The notes: a model not told the origin generated them from the letters alone. DNA of 64,000 bases from Lamellibrachia columna (GCA_963662155.1 OY759271.1:34285833-34349832); one strand, 5' to 3'; counted from the stretch's first letter, positions 45,951-59,104 are shown. Program-made: numbers and translations.

Positions 45951-47186
45951 TTCGATTGCAGGATGACCAAGCCGTCAACCATGCATGCTGCATTACTAAA
46001 CCAGTGAAACACATGTCTGGTTAGAGCCATACGCTTTTTTATTTGAATGTAAATTCTGTCTCAGACCTTCGCTGTCGGATAACAGCGACGTGGATGTGCC
46101 CTTTCTGTTAACTTTCGCTACTTTAGGCGACGTTCGTACTCGGGTATTTGCCATCTGATATTTGCTGTTTACGACTGTATACACGACGCCACAACAAAAT
46201 TACTGTGTTATCTAGAATGCACTCATAACATTTGAAACATGTGCTACACGGATTTGGGTAAAGAAGCCTAAGACGTAAACCATGCTGCATTACCATACCA
46301 GTGAACCACGATGATTCACATTGTCGTACATGTTTGGTTAGAACCGTACGTTTTGTTTACAATCAAAATGTAACTTATATATCCGTCCCTCGGCGTCGGA
46401 TAACAGTGATATGGGTGTGCCCTTCCTATTCACTACTTTAGGTGACATTCTTACTCGGGTACTTGCCATCTGATATGTGCTGTTTACGACTGTATACACA
46501 ACGCCATAAATAAATTACTGTGCTGAAACATGTGCAAGGCGGATGTGGGCCTAAGAAATAGAACGGTTGATTCAACATTCCCAGATCCTCTTCGTGTGTT
46601 GTTGTCGAGGCTCCCTACGGTGAGGTGACTGCGGACATGTGGCACAATTGCAGAACATTTAAGGCAATTACTATTCTGTTTTTTTTTTCACGAGTATTCT
46701 TTTGTTTTTTTTCACAACGAGTTTGCTTATGATGTTCGCACATTTAGAACGTGTATTCATCTTTCAATTTATTATTTTGTTTCATCATACCAAACATGTC
46801 ACATATACTTTGCTCAAATGTGTATTGTCGATTACAAGCAACAAACCTCAAATCATGAAGTATTTATACATTTACAAAATTGCATTTATTATCGTATTGT
46901 GACCTTCAGCATTTCAATATGCAGTCAGTAGGGCATAATTATTTGCATATTGCTTCATTTTACGTAATGAGACGCATAGCAATTCTGCATGCTTTAGTAA
47001 ATGTTTCAAATCAGTGCAACTGTTATTTAGTAGTAGATTTAAAATGATCATAGTTAACACCAGCACCCTATCAAATGTTAAAAGGAAAGTTTTATAGTGC
47101 AGTATCCAGATTCCAGTGCTTAGGACCGCTTGAAGGGTATACTCATCACCCTTGACTCGACTTCTCTGGGTAAAATTCAGTCAGTT
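45941..47186. other. Upstream duplicated block of C, right part
   Basis: No gene. Includes a tandem pair of related segments (ACCAGTGAA.CAC and GGTACTTGCCATCTGATATGTG phrases at 45995-46180 and 46290-46520). From 46888 the sequence is repeated upstream of D (52437 onward). Confidence 0.55.
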
Positions 47187-47293
47187 GTTATCGGTAGACA
47201 ACCTCCTATGACGTGGCTAGTGACACATCGGGTCAACGCGATGCTTAAAGGGACGACACGAACGAAAACAGCAGACTTCAGCAACTGGTAAAC
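47187..47293 (+). promoter_or_regulatory. Conserved proximal promoter and 5' UTR of copy C
   Basis: Shares TTATCGGTAGACAACC, TATGACGTGGCTAGTG, CTTAAAGGGACGACACG and CTTCAGCAACTGGTAAAC with B, D and E. TTAAA at about 47245 lies 35 nt before the TTCAGCA. Assigned by conservation only. Confidence 0.45.
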
Positions 47294-49159
47294 ATGATGA
47301 CGACGTACGCTCAACTGGCGTTTCTCTTCGTCTTCTTTGGCGGGGATGCCCTCGGTCAGCTCACGAGGGGAGCTGTATCTAACGACGGACTGTGCACCTA
47401 CACCTTCCGTGACGTCTGTGTCAGTCAGCGTATGCGGGACGTCGTGGAACTGAGAGCCGTCGTGGACAGTCTACAGGCGCAGCTCACTTTGGTCAACAAG
47501 GTCGTCGCCGCTATACCTGATCTGCGAGCGACCATGAAACAACTGGAAGTGAAAATCGACGACGTAAAAGACAAGACACAAGAGGAGACCGGTGGGTAAC
47601 GCCATCTGTTTTACATGTTCTTACTAATAACAATTCTCTCCTGGTGATGTAAGCTTGGTGTTTCAGTGTAAATATTTTCACATACCTCTTTACGTCAGCA
47701 TCCGTTGTATTTTTCTCCAACTTGTCTAACCTTGATGATTATACGGCGGCATTTTTGGATCGCAGTCTACCCAAGCCTGACTAGAATCTTATTTCCAGAG
47801 CTGCCCACGTGACACCGTAAAAGTGACCGCATAACACAACACTAAATACATGAAAGCAGTCAACAAAATATTTCAGTCGTGAAATAAATTATATCTAAAA
47901 TTATATAATAGTCCTCATACAGCGAGTACTTCAGAGAATATTATTGTTGCTCGAACTAACTCTTCAGGCACTGACTATCAACGGTCGCAGAGAGGAGGCG
48001 CTGTGTACATCCGGTGGGGACGGAAGATGTGTTCGGGAACTGGCTCACAGCTACTCTACTGGGGCAAGTATTTTAGCGATGTAGTGTTCTCTGTTGTTGA
48101 TTAAGTATATGTATTTCTAGTAAACTCGATGAAGCTACGATGTTTATTATATTTGTTTCATATTTTTATTTAACAAAATTTAACAAGATTTGCCATCCAA
48201 GCCAAAGGCCCAGATGGCAAGTGGACAACGAAGCCATTGGCTTATTGAGAGTCCATCAGTGTTCGTCTAGGTGTAACCCGCCCTCATGAGATATGTGTCC
48301 AACCTGTTTTTAAACATATTCACGCTGCTAGCGGTTATACAATCCGTAGATAATCTGTTCCATTCATTTACTGTCCTCTGTGAGAATGAGTACTTCCTGA
48401 TATCCAATCTACACTGATCCTTCACTAACTTTACATCATGTCCTCTAGTTCTGCTTTCTTTAGAGAAAAAAAACATATTTCTATCAATATTTTTATTGTA
48501 TTCATATGTCTTCCGAAGTTCCCTTAGACAGCGCCTGTTTCGCACCTCTCGCAATGTCTTAATGGTGAAAGCAGGTAAAATATGCATGCAGGCCCCTATG
48601 AGGCACACCTGATATTCTTTTGAAGATTGTACGATTAAACATCTTCGGCTGTATTGTTGTTCAAGGTGTCGTAGCCGGGTCACACCATACACACAGCGGC
48701 GGTGGCTCGAACTATCTCTGCATGCCAAGAGATCCTGAATGGGGACCGAAAACCACGGCAGGCTTCCAGTCCGGCGGCCATTTGTACGGCGCTGAATACG
48801 AAATGCAGTCAAATGACCCGTTCTCCAAAGTTAACGCGCAGTCGCTGCACAACAACGACGTCCCGTGTGCCGTGTGCCTTGTGACTAGCCGACCAACGAA
48901 ACTGATGATTCCGGCCAAACTGACCTGTCCAGACGGGTGGACGAAAGAGTATTCTGGCTACTTGATGGCGGAACATTACACACACAAAGGCCGAACAACC
49001 TACGTCTGTATGGACAACGCCCCGGAAGTTATCCTAGGTGGAGGGCTGGATAAGGATGGCGCCCTATTCTACATCACCGAGGCTACATGCGGTGGAGCGC
49101 TGCCGTGTCCCAGTTATGTAAATGGATGGGAAATCACGTGTGTCGTGTGTACACAATAA
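47294..49159 (+). CDS. Gene copy C (alpha type, mosaic): secreted coiled-coil/collagen C4-like protein
   Basis: Exons 47294-47591, 47968-48063 and 48666-49159 join to 295 codons plus stop. Signal peptide 1-21, Cys34 and Cys42, coiled coil about 46-97, GGAVYIRWGRKMC in exon 2 and nine cysteines in exon 3. Intron 1 is GTGGGT...CAG. Intron 2 (602 bp) is GCAAGT...CAAG and contains an antisense LINE tail. The stop lies within AATAAA (49155-49160). Mostly alpha (PEWGPK, YVNG), but two patches match beta copies: FSKVNAQ at about 48821-48840 and GGGLDKDG to CGGALPC at 49036-49101. This points to gene conversion. It is paired with D downstream. Confidence 0.87.
48171..48567 (-). mobile_element. LINE 3' tail in intron 2 of copy C
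   Basis: Orthologous to the insertion in copies A and E; same truncation point and orientation, differing by very few bases. Confidence 0.85.
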
Positions 49160-50793
49160 AGCAGCAACGCACTAACGCTGAGTCGTATCTGCAACATCGG
49201 AATGTCAATGTAGCAATTTAAGTGTACTTACTGCAATGTTGTTATCGTTAATTATTAGGGTGCTTGCTGTTTTACCCAACGTATTTTTTCAATGTAAACC
49301 CTGTTCATTTTTCCAAAAGTAAAATATTGTATCAATTACACATACGGCATATGCTTTTAATCTGTTCTGACTGTCATTTATTATATATTTGCATGATCCT
49401 GACGGTTATTTCAGAAGTATATCAAGAATCTAAAAACGCTTATTTCTGTTTTCGTTTTCAGCCGTCTACGGGGCTCCCTCAAAAATCTTGTAGGGGCTAC
49501 TAACATGATACATTCTTTATTGTCGTTCTGACATACGTTTACACTGTATAGTTAAATGGACGCAAACATACGCTTCTTTTCAATAATAAACCCGTTGCAA
49601 CGCACAGCGGCGCAGGAATTCAGCCGCACAGTTTCCACACACATAGGCCTTCGTGCCATGTACGGTTGCCCAGTGTTCCCAGCGCGTGAGTCATCCCACT
49701 GCGACGTTACCACAATCGGGAACCTTGTTATATCAGGCCGGTAAAGAAAACATTCTCTGGTAGATTTGGGGTGGCCGTCGAATCAACTGCGTTTCGATGG
49801 ACGCTCACCTCAAACGCGCCGTTAGTCCTGGGTCAATATAGCACGTAATAAGTTTGTGGATTCTGAATTATTACTTATGTTCGGTTTACCATCCCTACAT
49901 CTTTGGCTGACTAATAATGTTGAGCAAAAATTTTATAAAATGTCTACGGCCATATGACGTTGAACGCATCGTTTATTCGATGGGTGACCGCCTGGGAATA
50001 CCGGGTGTTGTATACTTAATATTTTTTTTACAACATGTTTTAATTTTTAGCCATCTAAGGGTCTCCGCTAAAAATTCATGTACTAACATTATGCATTTTT
50101 ATTATTTTTCTCGATCGGACATATTTGTATAGTGAAGTGGACGCAAACGCACGCTTATTTTCGATAACAAGCCCACTGCAATGTTCAACGGCGAAGCAGT
50201 GCACCTATAGAGTGTCTACACACATTCTTGCCATATACGGTTGCCCAGTGTTCCCCCGCTCGAGTCATCCCATTGAGACGTCATCACAACCGGGAACCCT
50301 GTTAAATCGCTAGACCTGTAATGTGGTTGTGGACAGTGACTTATTGGGGGGGGGGGGCATTGGGCCACACCCACTTTTTTTTCGTTTCAGTTTCGCCGCA
50401 ATATGGCAGCATGGGTGACTATGCTGGTTCTGGAAACGCACTTATCAACACAAACACAACATTAATAATTATTCCATCCGCGTTGCCAAGTGACTGTTGG
50501 ATGATTACAAAGCTGGCGTTTCATGCATGTCGCGCCAAGTTTCTGGACCTTTGCCGGAAGCAACGAATTAATCGCTGTGATGCACAGGAGGTGTTCGCAC
50601 AATCCCATCCTAGTGGTGTGGATCGCGGTGTATGATTACACACGTTCAAACTGTATAATTGATTGAATTGTCAAGAGAATGGGCGATGGCAAGAATAAAA
50701 CACCATGAATTTGTCAACTGTTTTACATATGTAAACGAAAAGGTAGTCATTCTGTTTGCTTTATACTTCGTATGTACACTCTGGTGTAGTTTA
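49160..50793. other. 3' flank of alpha copy C, with a 639-bp deletion
   Basis: Matches 1498-3772. At 50320 the sequence jumps from CCTGTA to ATGTGG; the segment corresponding to 2664-3302 in unit A, also present in unit E, is missing. No gene. Confidence 0.65.
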
Positions 50794-51245
50794 TATGGGA
50801 GACTGGGACTAGTGGTATACAGGACCAAGTTGTTACAGAGTTGTTTTACGAAAACATAGCACATATATGGAGATACTATCGACAGTAGTTGGTTGGAAGT
50901 TCACCAGCAGACACACCGTCTAAAAATCGGGTGTTAAAAAGACAAAATCAACGAGATGTGGAAAAATAATACTTTTTAACCACTTCATTTTTTTGGTATG
51001 CCCGCATAATATTATCTCATGCAGCCACTTTTTATACTTCGAGAATGAAACTTTAAACATGTCTACTATATAGTATAAGGGGTTATACCAAGTAGAAGTT
51101 AAATTAGCGAGTTGTGTGATGATAATGACTGAAAGAACAACATTTATTTAACCGCGACTGTGAACGTTTTATTTCACTTGTAAAGCATAACGTAATTATT
51201 TATAAATTGTACTGCAAATGCTAGCAGTGTCAAACAAAAATAACA

Positions 51246-51362
51246 AATATATCAGAAGGGCGGGTTACACAAAGCTTGTTGGACTCTCAATAAGCCACTG
51301 GCTTCCTTGTCCACTGGCTATCTAGGTGTCTTGCCTTGGGTGACAATCTTGTTCAATCTTGT
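51246..51362 (+). mobile_element. LINE 3' end fragment
   Basis: Same fragment as 4225-4362 at the paralogous place. Confidence 0.7.
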
Positions 51363-51735
51363 AACATTTTTATGGCACAGCCCTATTTGAGCAATTAATA
51401 AATATTGTACGATCCATTGAAATATGGATGTGAGTGCGTGAGTGCGTACGTGTGTATCATTCAATCAAGCAGAAGTTGCATTACATATATATTGCCATTC
51501 ACTATTTCATACTCGATTCAATAATTTATATTCCATCCACAATTGTTTGTTATGTGAGAATCCGGGAAATGAGTCATCTTGGTAACTAAAAATGAAAAGC
51601 TTAAGATATGAAACTGTGAACACTTACATTGTTATGCACACTGCATATAACATGTATATGTGTGTATAATCCAGTTAATGTAACAACAGTAACGTGTATG
51701 AGTGACACTTGCTTTGCGATCCACGCGTTCTTTGC

Positions 51736-51860
51736 TGTAGCAACATGCCCCGTATGATGTAACAACATGCCCCGTATGATGTAACAACTTGCCCCGTATG
51801 ATGTAACAACATGCCCCGTATGATGTAACAACTTGCCCCGCATACGGGGCTAGTTGTTAC
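51736..51860. repeat. 22-bp minisatellite (five units) with terminal palindrome
   Basis: Units start at 51736, 51758, 51780, 51802 and 51824; 51825-51860 is the palindrome. Unit A has three. Confidence 0.85.
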
Positions 51861-52132
51861 AGTTGACCACGCCTGAGAAACTTCACATATCCACCTAACT
51901 ACAGTTTGGTACATCAATGGTTTGGTACATTTTATTAACACGAATAATAAATTTAATGTATACGTTGACAGAAATAACTCATCTAACATACTTTTCACAA
52001 ACAGTGACTTTAGCCCCGGTCTCCCCTGATATACAATGGTCCACCACTCATAAGGCCCCTATCACTCATCAGAGGCCACCTAGCCATGCAGAAATAAGGC
52101 TTTTCCTTGACAATTTTCCCTCACGAAAAACA

Positions 52133-52436
52133 TGTGCGTGCGTGCGTGCGTGCGCGTGCGTGCGTGCGTGAGTGCACTAGGAATCCTGCTACCTAGCTGG
52201 TGTGTATTTTTTGAAACTGGGCACCCCGTTTCAGGGTCTAGATCCGCCCTCGTGAGGGATTGTGGCAGGGAAGTTGGGGGTGGAATGTTGGTAAGAACTG
52301 GTGAGTTGGCCTCAAAATAGGTGGGATTGGTTTGAAGTGGACTCTAAAAAATGGTGAAGGTGGGAAATTATAGGTTGTCCTCAAAACAGGAGGGATGTCG
52401 GAGGTTGATGTCCTTAGATCATTGGTGACAATTACA
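52133..52436. repeat. (GTGC)n tract and degenerate minisatellite, end of the C flank
   Basis: Short GTGC array (52133-52170), then the AGGTGGGA-type degenerate repeats as at 5160-5430. Confidence 0.6.
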
Positions 52437-52729
52437 CTTATTATCGTAGTGTGACCTCCAGCATTTCAATATGTAGTCAGTAGGGCATAATTATTTGCTT
52501 ATTGCATATGGTAATGAGATGCGTAGCAATTCTACGTGTTTCAGTAAATGTGTCAAATCAGTGAAACTGTTGTTTAACAGTAGATTTAAAATGACCATAG
52601 TTAGCACCAGCGCGCTATCAAATGATAAAAGGAAAGCTTTGTAGTGCGGTATTCAGATTCCAGTGCTTATGACTGCTCGAAGTATTACACATCACCCTGG
52701 ACTCGACTTAACTATGTAGCACTCAGTTT

Positions 52730-52836
52730 GTTATCGGTAGACAACCTCCTATGACGTGGCTAGTGACACATCGAGTCATGGCGATACTTAAAGGGACGAC
52801 ACGGACGAAAACAGCAGACTTCAGCAACTGGTAAAC
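52730..52836 (+). promoter_or_regulatory. Conserved proximal promoter and 5' UTR of copy D
   Basis: Same block as upstream of B, C and E, with TTATCGGTAGACAACC, TGACGTGG, CTTAAAGGGACGACACG and CTTCAGCAACTGG. The similarity to the C upstream sequence starts at 52437. Confidence 0.45.
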
Positions 52837-54451
52837 ATGATGACGACGTACGGTCAACTGGCGTTTCTCTTCGTCGCCTTTGGCGGGGATGCCCTCGGTC
52901 AGCTCACGAGGGGAGCAATATCTAACGACGGGCTGTGCACCTACACCTTCCGCGACGTCTGTGTCAGTCAGCGTATGCGGGACGTCATGGAACTGAGAGC
53001 CGTCTTAGACAGTCTACAGGCGCAGCTCACTTTGGTCAACAAGGTCGTCGCCGCTATACCTGATCTGAGGGCGACCATGAAACAACTGGAAGTGAAAATC
53101 GACGATGTAAAAGACAAGACACAAGAGGAGACCGGTGGGTAACGTCATCTGTTATACACCTTCTTACTAATGACACTTCTCTCCTGGTGCTGTAAGGTTG
53201 GTGGCACATAATATCTCCTTCTTCCTACACTACTGACCGTCTTGCGGCGGAGTGCCTATGTTGTCGGGAGAAACGGGCTTCCTCCTCGAGATCACAGTGT
53301 TATTACGACATTTTGCATAATAATATATTGGTGTCCCCAATCAAATAAGGACAAACATTAGTTTATATTAACAAAGTAACACAGTACATGACACTGATGA
53401 GTTACACTGAGCTTATGATTATACGACGGAAGTTCAAGACGGTAGTCTACCCAAGCCCAACTACTATCTAATTCCCATAGCAACCCACATAAAACAGACA
53501 TGAAATAAATTGTATTTAGGATAGTGCCATTGTATTCATAAAGTAAGTACTTCATTGAATATTATTGTAGTTCGAACTAACTTTTCAGTAACTGACAATC
53601 AACATTCGTCGAAAGGCGGCGCTGTGTACATCCGCTGCGGAAGGAAGACGTGTTCGGGAAATGGCACGGAACTGCTCTACTGGGGCAAGTATTTTAGCCG
53701 AATACAGAGTTCTTTGTTGTTGATGAAGTTTATGTTTTTCTCAAAGATCTGACGATGCTACGACGTTCATTATAATATTTTCAGAATTTGACTCTACTTA
53801 CATGTTTTTGGTATCGTCAAAAAGCAAAGGAGGTAGTCAAAAAGTGCACATTTTGTACTTCTCTCAAAATACCCAAAGAACTGTCGAATGCAGACAATAT
53901 AAACATTTATAAAACACACCTGGTATTCTTTTGAAGATCTTCATATTTGTTGTTGTTCAAGGTGTCGTAGCCGGTCACACCATACACACAGCGGTGGTGG
54001 CTCGAACTATCTCTGCTTGCCAAGAGACCCTGAATGGGGAAAAACCACGGCAGGCTTCCAGTCCGGCGGCCATTTGTACGGCGCTGAATACGAAATACAA
54101 TCAAACGACCCGTTCTCCAAAGTTAACGCGCAGTCGCTAGACGACAACTACGTCCCGTGTGCCGTGTGCCTTGTGAACAGCCGACCAACGAAGCTGATGT
54201 TCCCAGCCAAAATGACCTGTTCAGACGGGTGGACGAAGGAATATTCCGGCTACTTGATGGCGGAACATTACTCACACAAAGGCAAAACAAACTATGTCTG
54301 TATGGATAACGCCCCGGAAGTTATCCTAGGTGGAGGGGTGAATAAGAATGGCGTCCTTTTCTACGTCATCGAGGCTACTTGCGGTGGAGCGCTGCCGTGT
54401 CCCAGTTATGTAGAAGGATGGGAAATAACGTGTGTCGTGTGTACAAAATAA
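52837..54451 (+). pseudogene. Gene copy D (beta type) with 1-nt deletion in exon 3
   Basis: Exons 52837-53134, 53589-53684 and 53962-54451. Exon 1 is intact (signal peptide and coiled coil). Exon 2 has Cys in place of the conserved Trp of YIRWGRK, giving an odd cysteine. Early in exon 3 one G is missing (GTAGCCGGTCAC against GTAGCCGGGTCAC in the other copies), so the usual GC-AG splice gives a frameshift. Downstream the domain is complete to the stop within AATAAA, with LPRDPEW instead of MPRDPEW. Splicing at the GT four bases downstream (exon 2 ending 53688) would restore the frame. So D may be a pseudogene or an altered but translatable gene. Confidence 0.75.
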
Positions 54452-56241
54452 ATCAGGAAAGGCACCCACTCTGAGTCGTATCTGCAACATAACTCACTGC
54501 AGTGTTGCCGCCGTTAATTATTACGGCGCTTGTAGTTTTACGCAAGCCGTTTGTTTTCAATTCAAAGCCCTTTCAAATGTGCAAAAGTAAAATGGAATAT
54601 TGTATCAATTACACATACGGCATATGTTTTCCTTTCTGACTGTCAATTATCTTGTATCGACATCATCCTGGCATTATTTCAGGAGTATAGTCTACACTAC
54701 TCTGTGAACTACTGCGGACACTTCGTATATGATTGAGTTTCATCGTACGACACATTATAATAACCTAGAAAATACTGGACGTATATATTAATGGAATGTG
54801 AGATGGTGCATGCGGTTGTCTAATTATCTATAATTGTTAATATTGATGCAAGACAATTTCACGAAAATGCACACATATTCAAATATTAAAAAGCAATCTT
54901 AACTTGTTGAGGATTGTAAACATCTCCAAACAGTCAACAGTAGTCACACCAAAGATACCCAACTAGGTAGTGCGAATGGTTATTGTAGGTTCGCAGCGCC
55001 ACCTTGCGTAAAAGTAGATTTGGTGCGTCCGTCAATGACGCTTCGAAAAACAAATAGTGCATTTTATAAAAAATTTGGTTCCATGCTTTGTATTACCAAG
55101 TTTAGATTTTTTTAGTAAGGGAGTAACACAACTTTATAAATATTTCACCTTTGTATTATTCCTTTCAAACATTTCACTTACAAGTTGTTTGTTTATAATG
55201 AATTACTAACTGATTTTGTTTGAATTTGTTTGAATTTGTTTGAATAAACGCTGTTGGGTGGATGTAAGTATTAGGGCAAGAAATACAAATATTAAGGTCA
55301 TTCTTGCCTTTTTCAACAATTTACAGTTATGTAATGTAGTAATGACATCTTTACTTCAATATGCGTGTTTTTTTTATAAAATTGATTGCCTGAATGTTAT
55401 GAGATAAACATGTGTTTCGTTATATAAACGTATACAGAGTATGATTTTAGTAGGCGCTAATCAAGCATTAAGACGAACGAGGTCTGTCGTTTCATTCCAA
55501 CTGACGGCGATGTGTTTGGTTGTAGTAACCGTGGAGTATATAAAGATGCGACCTACTTAACTGCCAGTTGCCATGATGAAATGTGATTTACGAAACTCGC
55601 CCATTAATGTTTGAATCTGGGAACACAAAAGCGCCAACCGTACAATCCAAACAAATCACTACGATACACATTGTTGGACAAATGTGGTGAAAACCATACT
55701 TTTTCCCACAGGTTAAGGGGCAGATTACAATGTTACTATGCGTGTCATGGATCTATAACTTCGTTCACAAGTGCCTCTGTCTAGGAGCGGGCCGCAAAGT
55801 TAAATTCAACGCTCATGAAATGACGTTAGCACAAAAGGTCACAACAATGAAGTCAGGTATTTAATATATAGATATGTATTGATACGCCCCAAAACATAGT
55901 AGTTAGTGCAAATAATGCGGAGTATCTCCCGGTAGAAACCTTTTTGATTATGTGCTGCCATCAAATGTTACTATCGACTGGTTTGCGGTAACACATTACG
56001 ACACACTCCTGATTATTACTGGAGGTACGTATATGAAACATTAATCAAAGGTAAATAAAGTATAATGGAAAATGAATCAGAGGTAAACAAAGTATATCCA
56101 ATCGTGTCCACATCGGTGACACTGTCCCTCGCCCTTGAACAGGCACGACGGCAACTTGTTATTACATTTTAGACCCGCAGTTTTCGTGACGTCGTGGAAG
56201 GAACTTCACGTGTTTTCCACACACACGCACACACATACGCA

Positions 56242-56271
<30 letters not shown>
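54452..56271. other. 3' flank of beta copy D
   Basis: No gene. Matches 34981-36784 but without the (TA)n. Ends with a (CA)n/(CGCA)n tract at 56218-56271 that runs straight into GTCTCCG, which is the uninterrupted form of the Gypsy element 5 insertion site. Confidence 0.65.
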
Positions 56272-56272
<1 letters not shown>

Positions 56273-56559
56273 GTCTCCGTGTCCCTCCGTCGACCTCACT
56301 TTGAAAATTAGCGTCTCTCTTTCCCGTATTGCTCGTTCGCGTGAATTTAGGAGCGAATCTCCACGATTCCTCCAAACATAAACGTCACATAGTCCTCTAT
56401 TCTTTACTGGTCACGATTAAACCTCAAAGTTTTACCACACACGTGTAATTTGGCTAACGGGACGCCTGCGTCTCTAACTCATTAACTTTTGGCCTTTTGT
56501 CAACTCGTATCGGATCGCGTACGCTTTACGCGACACGCATCTATTTATATAGCGCACGA

Positions 56560-56710
56560 AGTAATAACGTTTAATCATGACACAGAAGCGTACACACATT
56601 TGCTCTGATCTACGTCAGTCATCTGTTCCAAAGTTTCCAATATGTGCAATTTACCATATTGATATCGCCTTCCAGGCTTATAAACTAAGTCAGCTAACAT
56701 CATAATAACG
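56560..56710 (-). mobile_element. Partial 3' LTR of Gypsy element 4 (upstream block of E)
   Basis: Matches the TTTAATCATGACACAG to GTTAGC part of 43220-43424; the distal end differs. Purine-rich AAAAAGGGGCGCG precedes it on the minus strand. Confidence 0.5.
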
Positions 56711-56818
56711 CGCCCCTTTTTCGTATAAAAAAATACACATAAACCATAAACCATAAACTATTCATAATGGTGATCACTTATCCGAACAAACAAGAAAAGC
56801 GTCTTTGCGAATTACTGT

Positions 56819-57152
56819 TTATTCGCCGTAACGTGGCGGCGATACGGAGACACTATTGCCATCCCCGTGCCCAACCATCGGACTGGCACTGTTCTGGTCA
56901 GGAGATTCGACTCCCTGGTGCTGAGGAGGTGGCTCGGTCGGGCGAACAAGCTGTTCTTCTGCAGATATTTGATCTTCCCGCGTCTTCTTGACACGGAAGT
57001 TGTATTGGACAAACATCGTGACGTGATAAATCCAGATCAGTCTCCTTGGTGGTGTTTATTTGTGATATGTTTCGCCGAAATACACAGCCCTTGGCAAGCT
57101 GTACACTGTAGGACTGGGATGCACCACCATGGCGGACTGCCTGGGCCAGCAT
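56819..57152 (-). pseudogene. C-terminal pol fragment of Gypsy element 4 (upstream block of E)
   Basis: The minus strand has VRHGGASQSYSVQLAKGC and FRRNISQINTTKE in one frame, then VKKTREDQISAEEQLVRPTE and GHGDGNSVSVSPPRYGE in another. Same fragment as 43573-43930 and 28105-28345. Confidence 0.6.
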
Positions 57153-58834
57153 CCAATGTTTTCTTTTCTAATACGAACCTGCTGTCCAGTAGTCAGCACC
57201 TCCACGAATTATGTCATACGATCATTACGATCCGGAAAGCAAATTACCTGGTTGGTTGCTTCCTGCTCACTATGTAGCGCCACTGTCATGACAACGGTGC
57301 CAATTTGGTTGGTTCTCGGTCCGCTGTGTGGCGACACTATTGTGCAGTGCGCCAAAATGGTTAATAAGTTACCGTAGATTAATTTTTACTAATATTAATT
57401 TCTTCTTCTCAGAAATTGATTTTGTGGTAAAATGAAATAAACGTGACCTCTGAATTTAGCCTTGTTCCCATGGTAGCCCAAACAGTGAGATGTATTACTA
57501 CAAACCACACAATTGGGGGGGGGGGGGTGACAGGTTGACTTCAAAAATAGGTGGGAGGTGAAATGTGAGATTTTGATGTGGGAGTTGTGAACATAAATTA
57601 TATAAATAACATTACACATTATAGTGTTACCAATTTTACAACAAAACCCGCGGCAGCTGTTTAACAAGATTTAAACAGATGATGACAAGTGGACAAGAAT
57701 GCCGATTTTATATGACGTCCGCGCACGGACGTTTCGTGGCGTTTTACTGTGACATCCGTGCGCAGACGTCATACAAACACACACAGGAATGCGTTTCGCG
57801 TTTACGGAAAGACACTAAAAATAACCGCGGGAACGAGAACTCGTGATCGCGCTAATGAGAGGGTGCGGCAGGAATTGGCACATGGGAGGTTGATCCTTAA
57901 AAATGGTGGGAAGTGGGAGGTTGGCCTCAAAATAGGTGATAGGTGGGAGGCTGGCCTTGACATAATATATATTTGACTTTTGTTTGGGACGAGAGGAGGG
58001 AGATTTGCCTCAAATGTTTTTGTCTCAAACGATCCGTTTTGTCGGTCGCGTAACAACGGTATGTGCATCGTTTCAACCAATTCTGAAAATAAAAAGATCA
58101 AACCTAATGAATACATCCAGTTCCATTCAGCGACACTAACAACAAAGCACGGGACTACGTCGATTAAAAACAGGAAGAATTGGTTGAGATAATATGACAT
58201 CGCGGCTTATGTAATGATCCCGGATGTACCAACGAAAACGTCAGCGAGTGAGGATCGGCCTTGTGACACTCCTGCAACGCTCACTGCGTTTACCTACTTA
58301 TCCCAACCGAATTATTGCCATTAATTTAGGGCGCAGACACTCCTGCAAGTTTTTCAACTATCACTGACTTTAAAACACGCCAACGTGTCATACTGAACGC
58401 ATATAAAATGCCTTTATATTGTCAACGGATACGCGATGAGCCATTGTTTCTCTATGTGTCTGATGGATGTGTTTGTATACGAAGTTCCTTGAACTTCCTT
58501 ATCCGTTTTGTTTACATTCCATGTGAAAAGTGACAGAGTTTACGGCGACAATCACTTGTTGGTGATGTTCCAGCTACATAGTACTTAACCGATTGTGTAA
58601 AATTGTACACACATTGCCAGGTCTGCGGTAAACTTTTAAGGAAATTAATAAATGTTTAACTGAGTTAGCATCAGCAAGGCTTCATGGGTTCGTCCGCCCC
58701 GACGAATACTCATTTTACATTATCATTCCGTTAAGGGTTAAGTGTTAATGTATGGTTTTCCTTATTCTATTAAAATATCATCTTGTAAATAGATGTTGAT
58801 ATATACGTGTAAGCGTAAACATAGCCTGATTGTT
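57153..58834. other. Upstream duplicated block of E, left part
   Basis: Non-coding, matches 43931-45535; includes a poly-G run at about 57515 and the degenerate minisatellite. A 67-bp segment at about 58750-58815 (GATGTTGATATATACGTG) is missing from unit C but present in unit B. Confidence 0.55.
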
Positions 58835-59104
58835 TCAGTTTGTTTGTTTGTTTGTTTTTTGGCTTGGGTTCCAACAAGTCCGTGGACCCAGCAACAAGAC
58901 CAAGGTTTTCGTTTTCCCTGTATGTGATTTTGTACGTCCCCTGGCATAGACACCAGATAGAAGGGATGGACCAACGGCCCTAAGTGTCTCTTCCGAAAGA
59001 CACAGGCAAAAGGAGGGTGAACGAAATTGCCAAAGTTTCAAAACGGCAACAGGGGGTTTTGAACCCCGGTTCCCTCGACCAAAAGCATGATGTCGCTGAT
59101 TACT
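58835..59104 (-). mobile_element. tRNA-derived SINE (Nin-domain-like), copy in unit E
   Basis: Paralogous to 45536-45812, with a slightly shorter (AAAC)n tail. B box GGTTCAAAACC near 59060. Confidence 0.6.

Larger units (their letters stand above)
50794..52032. mobile_element. DNA-transposon-like element in unit C
   Basis: Counterpart of 3773-4955. The left end is TGGGAGACTGGGACTAGTGG; the right end is GCCCCGGTCTCCCCTGA with TAT outside both. It contains the LINE tail (51246-51362) and a longer minisatellite. A short deletion has removed the AACAACTA part next to the right end. Confidence 0.5.

Noticed and set aside
54017..54451. Separate 144-codon gene starting in exon 3 of copy D
   Set aside because: It begins with TTG and is simply exon 3 of the three-exon gene; the same applies to the ATG at 34546 in copy B.
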